Shown here piece after piece: positions 1-6,222 of a stretch of DNA of 8,229 nt. The stretch is from NCBI GenBank assembly GCA_027348755.1, contig DAIEOU010000014.1, positions 1-8,229 of the forward strand. The letters run 5' to 3'. The DNA comes from an archaeon. Lineage in GTDB: Archaea; Nanobdellota; Nanobdellia; Pacearchaeales; GW2011-AR1. Numbering within the stretch: the first letter of the stretch is position 1; the number at the start of each line of letters is the position of its first letter. The position numbers and the translations under genes are program-made. The notes beneath the pieces are model-generated. The model was not told the DNA's origin and did not search any database. It saw only the letters and a program-made list of their open reading frames with translations.

Positions 1-182
1 TTTCAAAATTCATAAAGGATCTTAAGAATTTTATGAAAAAGAATAAAGTTAGTGTAGCTATCTCTGCTCATGGAAACTCAATACGCCTCTTTAGGAAAAT
101 AATGGAAAAGGCAAGTATAGAAGACGCATGTTCTTGGGTAATACCTTACGACAAAGTGTTCAGATACACCTTGAATGTCTAA
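1..182 (+). CDS. Histidine phosphatase / phosphoglycerate mutase-like protein, C-terminal fragment
   Basis: This is the 3' end of a gene that enters from outside the window; about 59 residues are read in the frame beginning at base 3 and ending at TAA 180-182. It contains AHGNSIR (histidine codon at 69-71), the second catalytic-histidine motif of cofactor-dependent phosphoglycerate mutases and related histidine phosphatases. The family-like tail IPYDKVFRYTL follows. The phosphoglycerate mutase reaction interconverts 3- and 2-phosphoglycerate in glycolysis, but the broader family also includes general phosphatases. The N-terminal RHG motif that would help separate these is not in the window. 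The next gene, ftsY, has its own promoter, so co-transcription is not implied. The family call is firm; the substrate is uncertain. Confidence 0.75.
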   Translation, partial: SKFIKDLKNFMKKNKVSVAISAHGNSIRLFRKIMEKASIEDACSWVIPYDKVFRYTLNV

Positions 183-190
183 CAAAAGCC

Positions 191-197
191 TTTAAAT
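191..197 (+). promoter_or_regulatory. TATA box for ftsY (leaderless)
   Basis: TTTAAAT is centred 25 nt upstream of the ftsY ATG at 219, in an otherwise short 36-nt gap. In archaea this spacing places transcription start at or next to the start codon. No Shine-Dalgarno sequence precedes the ATG, which agrees with a leaderless mRNA. Confidence 0.6.
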
Positions 198-218
198 CAT
201 CGTAGCCTTGCTAAATAC

Positions 219-1337
219 ATGTTTGACTTCCTTAAGAAAAAAATAAACAGTTGGGTTGGAAAGCCAGAAGCAAAAGAAAAAAAGACAAAAAAGAGCAAGA
301 CAAAGAAAGAAAAGACCACAAAAAAAGAGAAGACAACCAAAAAGTCAAAGAAGATAGAAGAAAAGAAAGAGATAGAGGTTCTGAAAGAACAAACAGTCCC
401 TTCTTTAGTTATGGAGCAAAAGTTAGATGAAGAAATAGAAGAAATTAAAGAAGAGCAAAAGACTGGATTCTTCGGAAAAATATTTAATAAAATAACAAGC
501 TCAAAACTCTCTGAGGAAGATTTTGACGAGGCATTCATGGATTTAGAAATAACCTTGCTTGAAAATAATGTTGCATTGAGTGCAGTTGATTCCATAAAGT
601 CAAAGCTTGTAGAACATCTTGTTGGACAGCAACTTAAAAAATCGGATGCAAAAAAGAAGATTCTAGACTCTCTTAAGGAGGCAATACTTGCAATACTTAC
701 AGAGCCTCCAAACCTCCTTGAACAAATAAAAAACAGTCCTGGAGTATACACCATACTATTCTTTGGAATAAACGGCACTGGAAAAACCACAAGCATAGCA
801 AAACTAGCCAGCTTGCTTAAGAAAAATAAAATTTCATGCGTTATGGCTGCAGCAGACACATTTAGAGCCGCATCTATAGAACAGTTGAAGATACATGGAG
901 AACGTCTCAATATCCCCGTGGTAAGCCAAGAATATGGCTCAGACCCTGCAGCTGTTGCATATGATGCCCAGAAATATGCAGAAAAGCATGCATGTAAAGT
1001 CGTATTGATAGATACTGCTGGTAGAATGTACACAAAAGACAATCTTCTTAAAGAAATGGAAAAAGTTGTTCGTGTAAGCAAGCCAGACCTAAAAATATTC
1101 GTCGGTGAATCCATCACTGGAAACGACGCAATAGATCAAGCTAAGACATTTAACGAAGCCATAGGTATAGACGGCATAATTCTAAGCAAAGCAGACATTG
1201 ATGAAAAAGCTGGGACAATACTTTCCGTATCTCATGTCACAGGAAAACCAATATACTTTCTAGGCACTGGACAAGAATATTCTGATTTGACTCCATTCAC
1301 AAAGAAAGAAGTCCTAAAAAACATTGGTTTGGATTAA
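219..1337 (+). CDS. ftsY: Signal recognition particle receptor FtsY
   Basis: FtsY is the SRP receptor GTPase that docks SRP-ribosome complexes at the membrane. The 372-residue product has a lysine-rich N-terminal extension (about 15-50), an acidic stretch (about 66-80), and a helical N domain (about 85-165). The GTPase NG core follows: G1 GINGTGKTT (183-191), DTFRAAS (213-219), DTAGR (265-269), a G4 motif SKAD (323-326) and G5 region GTGQEYSDLTPF (349-360). FtsY rather than SRP54 is indicated by the DTFRAA motif and the absence of an M domain. G4 reads SKAD rather than the usual TKxD, and the following GTAKGG-type segment reads DEKAGT. The basic N-terminus may contact anionic lipids (inference). 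The ATG fits the TATA box 25 nt upstream, and srp54 follows after 39 nt with its own promoter. Confidence 0.95.
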   Translation: MFDFLKKKINSWVGKPEAKEKKTKKSKTKKEKTTKKEKTTKKSKKIEEKKEIEVLKEQTVPSLVMEQKLDEEIEEIKEEQKTGFFGKIFNKITSSKLSEEDFDEAFMDLEITLLENNVALSAVDSIKSKLVEHLVGQQLKKSDAKKKILDSLKEAILAILTEPPNLLEQIKNSPGVYTILFFGINGTGKTTSIAKLASLLKKNKISCVMAAADTFRAASIEQLKIHGERLNIPVVSQEYGSDPAAVAYDAQKYAEKHACKVVLIDTAGRMYTKDNLLKEMEKVVRVSKPDLKIFVGESITGNDAIDQAKTFNEAIGIDGIILSKADIDEKAGTILSVSHVTGKPIYFLGTGQEYSDLTPFTKKEVLKNIGLD

Positions 1338-1345
1338 AACCACAA

Positions 1346-1354
1346 CTTTATTAA
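1346..1354 (+). promoter_or_regulatory. TATA box for srp54 (leaderless)
   Basis: CTTTATTAA lies in the 39-nt gap after ftsY and is centred about 27 nt upstream of the srp54 ATG at 1377. The spacing predicts a leaderless transcript, and no Shine-Dalgarno sequence is seen before the ATG. srp54 is therefore probably transcribed independently of ftsY. Confidence 0.55.
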
Positions 1355-1376
1355 CGTTATTTCTGCTGCCCATATT

Positions 1377-2732
1377 ATGTTAGAAAAGCTTTCGGATGCA
1401 TTAAAGAAGACTACTGACAAGATAGCTAACGCCATATTTTTAGACAAGGGAATGGTCGACCAGATTGTCAAAGATCTTCAAAGAGCATTGATAGAAGCCG
1501 ATGTGAATGTTTCTCTTGTCTTAGATATAACAAGCAAGATAAAAAAAGCTGCTCTTGATGAACGTATTTCAGGACTTGAAAAGAAAGAGCATATAATAAA
1601 ACTCCTTCATGACGAACTTATTTCAATACTAGGAACAAGCAAGCAGATAAAACTTGAGAAAAAAAATGTGTTCATGCTCGTCGGCCTTTATGGATCTGGA
1701 AAAACAACTACTATAAGCAAGCTTGCATCATATTATGCAAAGCGCGGGAATAAGGTATGTGCTGTAGGACTTGATGTGCATAGACCTGCTGCTCCTGAAC
1801 AGCTAAAGCAGCTTTGCGACAAGTTAGGCATTGCATGTTTCATACAACCTGGAGAAAAAGATCCTAAGAAGATATGGAAAAAATATCAGGAGGACATAAA
1901 ACAATATTCTCTAGTTCTAGTTGATACAGCTGGGCGTGACGCATTATCAGCAGAGCTCATAAAGGAGCTCAAGGATGTTCACAAACTGATAAAGCCAACA
2001 GAAGTCTTTCTTGTAATGTCTGCAGATATAGGCCAAGCAGCCAAGAAGCAGGCTCAGGCTTTCAAGGATTCCGCAGACATATCCGGAGTTATAATAACTA
2101 AAATGGACAGCACTGCAAAAGCAGGAGGCGCATTGACTGCATGTTCAGAAGTCAAAGCCCCCGTAGTTTTCATAGGAACTGGAGAAAAACCTGCAGACTT
2201 AGAATCATTCGATCCAGAATCATTCCTCTCAAGACTTCTAGGAATGGGTGACTTAAAATCTTTAATGGAAAAGATACAGTCTGTAGTGAACAAAGAAGAT
2301 ATTGAAAAGACACAAGCAAGACTTGAGGAAGGAAAGTTTACTTTACGCGATTTACAGACACAGCTCGAATCAATGGAATCAGTAGGAGGAATGGATAAAC
2401 TAATGAGCATGATTCCAGGTCTCGGGAAGGCAAAGATTCCAGAAGCAGCTATGCAACAGCAGCAGGACAAAGTAAAGCGATGGAAACATGCCATAAACTC
2501 TATGACTCAAGATGAAATAGAAAACCCCGAACTTCTTGAGAAACAAACAGGAAGAATGAATAGAATTGCAAAGGGAAGCGGAACCACGACAGGTGAAATA
2601 AGAGCCCTAATAAAACAATACAAGCTTCTAAAGGAAATGATAAAATCTCAGGCTTCTCTTAAAGGAGATACACTTGATCAAAAAACAATGATGAAATTTG
2701 CAAGAAAATTTGGTAGAAAAATGAGGTTCTGA
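1377..2732 (+). CDS. srp54: Signal recognition particle protein SRP54
   Basis: SRP54 binds signal peptides on nascent chains together with SRP RNA and hands them to FtsY. The 451-residue product has the usual family length. It has an N domain (1-95) and a GTPase domain with G1 GLYGSGKTTT (103-112), DVHRPAAPEQL (133-143), DTAGR (183-187), TKMD (241-244) and GTGEKPADLESF (267-278). The methionine-rich M domain starts near 296. It includes the finger-loop region around MESVGGMDKLMSMIPG (333-348) and the SRP-RNA-binding segment around RIAKGSGTT (396-404). Unlike the adjacent FtsY, all G motifs are canonical. The gene is followed after 1 nt by a methyltransferase and then bud32, suggesting one transcript. 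The SRP RNA gene is not in this window. Confidence 0.97.
   Translation: MLEKLSDALKKTTDKIANAIFLDKGMVDQIVKDLQRALIEADVNVSLVLDITSKIKKAALDERISGLEKKEHIIKLLHDELISILGTSKQIKLEKKNVFMLVGLYGSGKTTTISKLASYYAKRGNKVCAVGLDVHRPAAPEQLKQLCDKLGIACFIQPGEKDPKKIWKKYQEDIKQYSLVLVDTAGRDALSAELIKELKDVHKLIKPTEVFLVMSADIGQAAKKQAQAFKDSADISGVIITKMDSTAKAGGALTACSEVKAPVVFIGTGEKPADLESFDPESFLSRLLGMGDLKSLMEKIQSVVNKEDIEKTQARLEEGKFTLRDLQTQLESMESVGGMDKLMSMIPGLGKAKIPEAAMQQQQDKVKRWKHAINSMTQDEIENPELLEKQTGRMNRIAKGSGTTTGEIRALIKQYKLLKEMIKSQASLKGDTLDQKTMMKFARKFGRKMRF
2723..2727 (+). promoter_or_regulatory. Shine-Dalgarno site for the methyltransferase gene
   Basis: GAGGT lies inside the last codons of srp54, 6 nt before the ATG at 2734. It matches the archaeal anti-Shine-Dalgarno core. 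It supports this start and translation from a shared srp54 mRNA, in contrast to the leaderless first genes. Confidence 0.55.
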
Positions 2733-2733
2733 T

Positions 2734-3456
2734 ATGAAAGCAAAAGTTGGGCATTATCCTTCACAAAAATACGGTTGGGCAAAGCAAGAAAGAATTATTC
2801 TGCTTGATGAATACATCCAATCAATAGGTAACATAAGAAACAAGAGCGTTCTAGACATCGGATGCGGTACAGGATGGCTAACGAGTATAGTCGCAAATAA
2901 TGCAAAAAAAGTTCAGGGTATAGATATATCTGAAGGAATGATAAAGAGAGCGCTGGAAGAAAACCCTAAACACAATGTTAGTTATAGAGTAATGAATGCA
3001 CTAGATATACGCAAGCTCAATTATAGATTTGATGTCGTAATCTCAGCATTAACTATGCACTCTATATCACCCATAGAAAAACTTACAACTGTTCTAAACA
3101 ATGTAAAAAATGTTCTGAAGAATAAAGGAAAAGCGGTGTTTTTAGTGCCTCATCCATGCTTCGCACACCTTAACAAAAGACCCTATAACACTTATACTTT
3201 CAGAAAAGAGTTTAGATATTTTAATAAAAATCAAATTTATGATGTTAAACTTCGCAATGAGCTTGGGCTTAACAAATTCAGCTGCGGATTTTATACATTG
3301 TCAGATTATTTCAATGCGTTTAAAGATGCTGGACTAAGAGTGTTAAAAATAAAAGAGCCTGAAGTACCAAAAAAATTCAAAAATAAAAGGGAATTAGGAT
3401 GGAATCTAGAACTCAAGTATCCATTTTATATAATATTTGAACTAGAAAAGAATTGA
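2734..3456 (+). CDS. Class I SAM-dependent methyltransferase
   Basis: This 240-residue protein has a Rossmann-type methyltransferase fold. Motif I is VLDIGCGTG (39-47), the acidic ribose-contact motif GIDIS is at 62-66, the motif IV region is DVVISALTMHSI (100-111), and the segment LKNKGKAVFLVPHP (128-141) precedes the later strands. Such proteins transfer a methyl group from S-adenosylmethionine. The acceptor cannot be read from sequence: small molecule, RNA and protein all remain possible. The C-terminal third, from about 150, is rich in aromatic and basic residues and has no motif I recognise. The gene sits between srp54 and bud32 with 1-nt gaps on each side, so it is probably co-expressed with them. 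A tRNA or ribosome-related role is only a guess from context. Confidence 0.85.
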   Translation: MKAKVGHYPSQKYGWAKQERIILLDEYIQSIGNIRNKSVLDIGCGTGWLTSIVANNAKKVQGIDISEGMIKRALEENPKHNVSYRVMNALDIRKLNYRFDVVISALTMHSISPIEKLTTVLNNVKNVLKNKGKAVFLVPHPCFAHLNKRPYNTYTFRKEFRYFNKNQIYDVKLRNELGLNKFSCGFYTLSDYFNAFKDAGLRVLKIKEPEVPKKFKNKRELGWNLELKYPFYIIFELEKN

Positions 3457-3457
3457 A

Positions 3458-4060
3458 ATGAACTCCAAATTTATAACACAAGGGGCAGAGGCAAAGATAT
3501 TCTCTAGCGGGTCAAAAATCACAAAAGAGCGTATATCTAAGGCATACAGGCTTCCAGAACTAGATAAAAAACTCAGAAAAACACGTACAAAAAAGGAAAT
3601 AAAGCTACTTGAAAAGGCATCTCACGTTATCAGCGTGCCTAAAGTAATTTCATCAACAGATTATGAGATAGTTATGCAGCACATTCCCGGAAAGAAACTT
3701 GCATTTGACCTGGAAAAAATGAAAAACAAAAATGATGTTGCAAAGCAAATAGGCCTATCTGTATCAAAAATACACGATTTAGGAATTATCCATGGTGACT
3801 TAACAACAAGCAACATGATATGGCACAATAACAAACTCTGGCTCATTGACTTCGGATTGGGATTTGAGTCCCAAAATATAGAGGACAAAGCGGTAGATAT
3901 ACATGTATTCAAGGAAGCTCTAGAAGCAAGGCATCATAAATATGCCTCAAAAATGTTTAAATCATTCATACTAGGATATCAAAATTCCAAGCAATCTTCC
4001 TTAGTTATAAAGAGACTTGAAACAGTTGAAAAACGTGGGCGATATAAAGCTCAGTTCTAA
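3458..4060 (+). CDS. bud32: KEOPS complex kinase/ATPase Bud32
   Basis: Bud32 is the small atypical kinase of the KEOPS complex, which makes the t6A modification at position 37 of ANN-decoding tRNAs; it supports the catalytic subunit Kae1. The 200-residue product shows a minimal kinase fold. It has a nucleotide-binding loop QGAEAKIF (8-15), the family signature ITKERISKAYR then PELD (21-36) with the presumed catalytic lysine, a conserved glutamate in TRTKKE (42-47), the catalytic loop HGDLTTSN (112-119), and DFGLGF (131-136). The C-terminal RGRY (193-196) is also typical. It is encoded separately from Kae1, whereas many archaea have a Kae1-Bud32 fusion. It starts 1 nt after the methyltransferase stop. 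No strong ribosome-binding site is seen, so translational coupling is likely. Confidence 0.95.
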   Translation: MNSKFITQGAEAKIFSSGSKITKERISKAYRLPELDKKLRKTRTKKEIKLLEKASHVISVPKVISSTDYEIVMQHIPGKKLAFDLEKMKNKNDVAKQIGLSVSKIHDLGIIHGDLTTSNMIWHNNKLWLIDFGLGFESQNIEDKAVDIHVFKEALEARHHKYASKMFKSFILGYQNSKQSSLVIKRLETVEKRGRYKAQF

Positions 4061-4066
4061 CAAAAC

Positions 4067-4074
4067 CTTTTAAA
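4067..4074 (+). promoter_or_regulatory. TATA box for tRNA-Gln
   Basis: CTTTTAAA lies just after the bud32 stop and is centred about 28 nt upstream of the mature tRNA 5' end at 4099. That is the expected distance for transcription starting at or a few bases before the tRNA. Confidence 0.6.
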
Positions 4075-4098
4075 CCAATCAATGCCTTAAAGTTGAAC

Positions 4099-4170
4099 AG
4101 CCCCATAGTCTAGCGGTCAAGGATACAGGCCTTTGGCGCCTGTGACCCCGGTTCGAATCCGGGTGGGGCT
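4099..4170 (+). tRNA. tRNA-Gln (anticodon UUG)
   Basis: A complete 72-nt cloverleaf can be folded by eye. The 7-bp acceptor stem AGCCCCA/TGGGGCT is perfect. The D stem is 4108-4111 with 4121-4124 (including G-U pairs) and carries GG in its loop. The anticodon stem CAGGC/GCCTG encloses the loop CTTTGGC, giving anticodon TTG at 4133-4135, which reads CAA as glutamine. The variable region is 4 nt, and the T stem CCCGG/CCGGG encloses TTCGAAT. The A1-U72 pair agrees with archaeal tRNA-Gln. CCA is not encoded, so a CCA-adding enzyme must add it. There is no intron. The 3' end lies only 3 nt from the stop codon of the convergent small gene. Confidence 0.95.
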
Positions 4171-4173
4171 ATT

Positions 4174-4320
4174 TTAAATCTTTACTCCAGAATCTTTCGG
4201 ATTCTTGTCATGCTGGTCCATTCTCCCAGCTATAAGACAATCAAAGCAGGGCATTATTGTCCCATCTGCTTTCATTATTCTTCTTTTTCCCAAACATTTA
4301 GGACAATCTGGTTGTTGCAT
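4174..4320 (-). CDS. Small CxxC zinc-ribbon-like protein, 48 residues
   Basis: This short minus-strand reading frame encodes 48 residues. It has CPKC near the N-terminus (C6, C9) and CFDC in the middle (C25, C28), spaced like a small zinc-binding ribbon. A charged tail follows, with no membrane segment. I do not recognise the family. Support that it is a real gene: the four cysteines are in a sensible metal-binding arrangement, and TTTTTATAA (4351-4343) is centred 27 nt upstream of the ATG, as in leaderless neighbours. It also fills the space between the sigma-like gene and the convergent tRNA exactly. Small proteins of this kind often bind nucleic acid or ribosomes, but no function can be assigned. 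Confidence 0.7.
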   Translation of the reverse strand: MQQPDCPKCLGKRRIMKADGTIMPCFDCLIAGRMDQHDKNPKDSGVKI

Positions 4321-4342
4321 AAAACATAAAGCTGAATGTTAC

Positions 4343-4351
4343 TTATAAAAA
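4343..4351 (-). promoter_or_regulatory. TATA box for the small CxxC protein (leaderless)
   Basis: On the minus strand TTTTTATAA is centred about 27 nt before the ATG at 4320. It sits in the 36-nt gap after the sigma-like gene. It argues that the small gene has its own transcript. Confidence 0.55.
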
Positions 4352-4356
4352 TATCG

Positions 4357-5199
4357 CTATTTCAATCTAGAAATTATTTCTCTCATGCTTAATATTCCTT
4401 TATGATATCTCTGTCGAACCGCCTCTTCAGTGATTCCGAAATCATTAGCTATTTCTTTAAACTCTCTTCCGTCAAAGTAACGCATAGAGAGTATATTCCT
4501 TTGATTTTCTTTCAGACCAGAGAGAGCATATTCCACGAATTCTTTGATATCTGGCATCCCTTGTGTATAAAGTCCCATGTTAAATGATGAGCGGTCTTCT
4601 AATGACTCCATAGGCACAAATCTTCCCGAAGCAATAAAAGGATTCAGAGTTTTTTTTCTTTTTGAATAACCAAATAATCTTGAATATTCTGTTCTTATAA
4701 TATCCCTTGCTCTATTAAAAAGTGTTATTTTAAGATATTTCTCAAAACTGCTGCTTTGGGGATCATGCTTAATTATGCAGTTAGGACATTCATTATAATA
4801 TATTGAAGCTGCTTCACCATCCAATGAAGGGCATCTCGTACGCACAAAAGAGTTCAAACCATACAACACTTGTTTATTAGACTCAATCACCTCCCCAATC
4901 ATAGAACATGCCTCACTGAACATATCAACAGATTTTCTTAGGTTCTTATCTACTGAAACCCAGCGACTTGGCATTGCACCAACACCTAAACTTGAATCAT
5001 CTCCTGAAATAGCGAATATTCTCTGTGCTACACGAATGCTAGGAAGCTTCCTACCTGCTATGGGTGAGGGTGTGTATGCTTGACCATTATTAGTTGAAGA
5101 ATAAATTAAAACTGCTCTACTTTCCGCTTCTCTTCCAAGTTCACTCTTTCTTAACAAATCTATAGAACGAGCATATGTATTAACTGTATCTTCAATCAT
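4357..5199 (-). CDS. Sigma-70-family-like protein (regions 2 and 4) in an archaeal context
   Basis: The C-terminus of this 280-residue protein (219-279) closely resembles sigma-70 region 4. GLKENQRNILSMRYFDG is followed by a helix-turn-helix, EFKEIANDFGITEEAVRQRY, where the family typically reads LPxxxRxVLxLRYxxG then SYxEIAxxLGISxxTVxxR. Residues 111-172 resemble region 2: an acidic segment, then KHDP and SFEKYLKITLFNRARDIIR, like the family's FDP...FxxYLxxxxRNxxxDxxR. A basic linker (about 173-218) joins the two. The first ~95 residues match nothing I know, and C123, C138 and C141 are unusual inside region 2. Bacterial sigma factors direct RNA polymerase to promoters; archaea use TBP and TFB, so the role here is open (regulator, acquired factor or mobile-element product). 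The gene follows eS1 by 21 nt and may be co-transcribed with it. A weak AT-rich box (5226-5217) could also serve. Confidence 0.8.
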   Translation of the reverse strand: MIEDTVNTYARSIDLLRKSELGREAESRAVLIYSSTNNGQAYTPSPIAGRKLPSIRVAQRIFAISGDDSSLGVGAMPSRWVSVDKNLRKSVDMFSEACSMIGEVIESNKQVLYGLNSFVRTRCPSLDGEAASIYYNECPNCIIKHDPQSSSFEKYLKITLFNRARDIIRTEYSRLFGYSKRKKTLNPFIASGRFVPMESLEDRSSFNMGLYTQGMPDIKEFVEYALSGLKENQRNILSMRYFDGREFKEIANDFGITEEAVRQRYHKGILSMREIISRLK

Positions 5200-5220
5200 T
5201 TTATGTATAATAAACTAAAA

Positions 5221-5772
5221 TTAAAACTGCTTTTTTTCTGGAACAAGCTCGAATACTCTAATCTCGCAGAATGCTAGAGGATACACTTTCTTTAGTTTTG
5301 ATGCAAGCTCTTTCTGTATCTTCCCAGTCATAAGGTCAGAGAATAACTCTTTAGGAGTTCTCATTCTCACGTGTGTCTCAAGAATTTTCCTCGCCTGAAC
5401 ACGAAGTTCATTCAAGACTGCTCTTGAAACTCTATTCCTTGAAATCATAAATGGCTTAAGTCTAACTTTTCCTTCCTTAGTCTCAGCTATGAAAGAATCT
5501 TCTACATAATCTGCGCTGTTTCTCATAGACCTTCTTATGAAAGAACCTGCCAAACTTAAAGACTGGGGTTGCCCTACAAGCTGCTCTCCATCTTTAGCCA
5601 ATTTCATAACGAGCTCGAAGCTCTTTCCTCTCAAAGATCTTGTAAGGTCAAGCTTAACCGTCTTACCGACTAACTCATCTGCGCTGTTCCCATATACATG
5701 AATCTTTGCTGAAGTCATAGGTGCAACTACCTCGAAAAATCCTTTCTTTATTGTTTTCTTTGCATCTGCCAT
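5221..5772 (-). CDS. rps3ae: 30S ribosomal protein eS1 (S3Ae)
   Basis: eS1 is a small-subunit protein of archaea and eukaryotes near the mRNA exit on the platform. The 183-residue product shows family features in order: an N-terminal basic segment leading to FFEVVAP (12-18), a central region with LAGSFIRRSMRNSADYVEDSF (74-94, broken by no gap) that matches the conserved T.F.G...TRDYLRS-type block loosely, TKEGKVRLKPFM (98-109), and the C-terminal KKVYPLAFCEIRVFEL (161-176), corresponding to the family's PLR..EIRK block. It is a little shorter than the usual ~200-220 residues, mainly at the N-terminus, as expected for reduced archaea. It starts 1 nt after the eL42 stop and is probably read from the same mRNA. 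Confidence 0.9.
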   Translation of the reverse strand: MADAKKTIKKGFFEVVAPMTSAKIHVYGNSADELVGKTVKLDLTRSLRGKSFELVMKLAKDGEQLVGQPQSLSLAGSFIRRSMRNSADYVEDSFIAETKEGKVRLKPFMISRNRVSRAVLNELRVQARKILETHVRMRTPKELFSDLMTGKIQKELASKLKKVYPLAFCEIRVFELVPEKKQF

Positions 5773-5773
5773 T

Positions 5774-6103
5774 TTACTTTGATACTTTTTCTCCTATTTC
5801 AATTCTTGAGCTTCTTATAGCACTGCTCATGCCTTTCATCTTTCCGCATGTCTTACACTTGTACATTACAGTAATTCTCTTAGTAACTTTTGTCTTTCTC
5901 TTCCAGGATTTTACAGCAGGTTTACTGAATCTTCCAAGGTTTCCAAATCCAGAACGATAGCTTCTTGATTCTACTCTTGAAGTTCCCCATCTCGACAATG
6001 GATGTGCTGTGCTTCTCGATCTTTGCTTCTGAGTACTAACTACCTGAACAGTATGCTTTTTACATGTAGGACAATATCTTGTTGTTTCCTTTGGCAACTT
6101 CAT
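5774..6103 (-). CDS. rpl44e: 50S ribosomal protein eL42 (L44e)
   Basis: eL42 is a zinc-binding large-subunit protein near the E site. The 109-residue product starts MKLPKETTRYCPTC, matching the archaeal family start, and carries two CxxC pairs (C11/C14 and C83/C86) that form the zinc site. A highly basic middle (25-75) contains serine-, arginine- and glycine-rich sequence. The open frame continues upstream to a GTG at 6181. I chose the ATG at 6103 because homologs begin with M-K-x-P-K-E, and the 26 upstream residues look like translated leader. It is slightly longer than typical (about 92-95 residues), mostly in the basic middle. It heads the probable transcript eL42-eS1-sigma-like. Confidence 0.93.
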   Translation of the reverse strand: MKLPKETTRYCPTCKKHTVQVVSTQKQRSRSTAHPLSRWGTSRVESRSYRSGFGNLGRFSKPAVKSWKRKTKVTKRITVMYKCKTCGKMKGMSSAIRSSRIEIGEKVSK

Positions 6104-6164
6104 TGTATTATTGTGCGGTCGAATTGAACAGCTAGCCTTGCCCCGACCAGAACATGGGTATGCT

Positions 6165-6174
6165 GTATATATTT
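6165..6174 (-). promoter_or_regulatory. Candidate TATA box for the eL42-eS1 transcript
   Basis: On the minus strand AAATATATAC is the most TATA-like element in the 149-nt divergent spacer. It would place transcription start near 6143 and give eL42 a leader of about 40 nt, unlike the leaderless genes nearby. A second candidate, GCTTTAAAAAG, overlaps 6188-6198 and would give a longer leader. Confidence 0.4.
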
Positions 6175-6222
6175 GCGGCACAAGTGCTTTTTAAAGCTTG
6201 TGTTTTTTTTGAAAACCGGAAC

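Noticed and set aside
197..1117. A 306-residue open frame on the minus strand opposite ftsY
   Set aside because: It is antisense to a clear ftsY gene. Its serine- and phenylalanine-rich sequence is what lysine- and glutamate-rich codons give in reverse, and it has no domain.
2054..2494. Minus-strand open frame opposite the SRP54 GTPase/M-domain region
   Set aside because: It is a shadow of srp54, with cysteine- and serine-rich low-information sequence and no promoter.
3661..3912. 83-residue minus-strand open frame opposite bud32
   Set aside because: It lies opposite the Bud32 catalytic loop and is explained as the reverse of that conserved coding sequence.
4402..4587. 61-residue plus-strand open frame within the sigma-like gene
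   Set aside because: It is antisense to the region 4 coding sequence, with no promoter and no recognisable domain.
6104..6181. N-terminal extension of eL42 from a GTG at 6181
   Set aside because: Homologs begin at M-K-x-P-K-E, which is the ATG at 6103. The extra 26 residues have no family match, and a candidate TATA box lies within this stretch.
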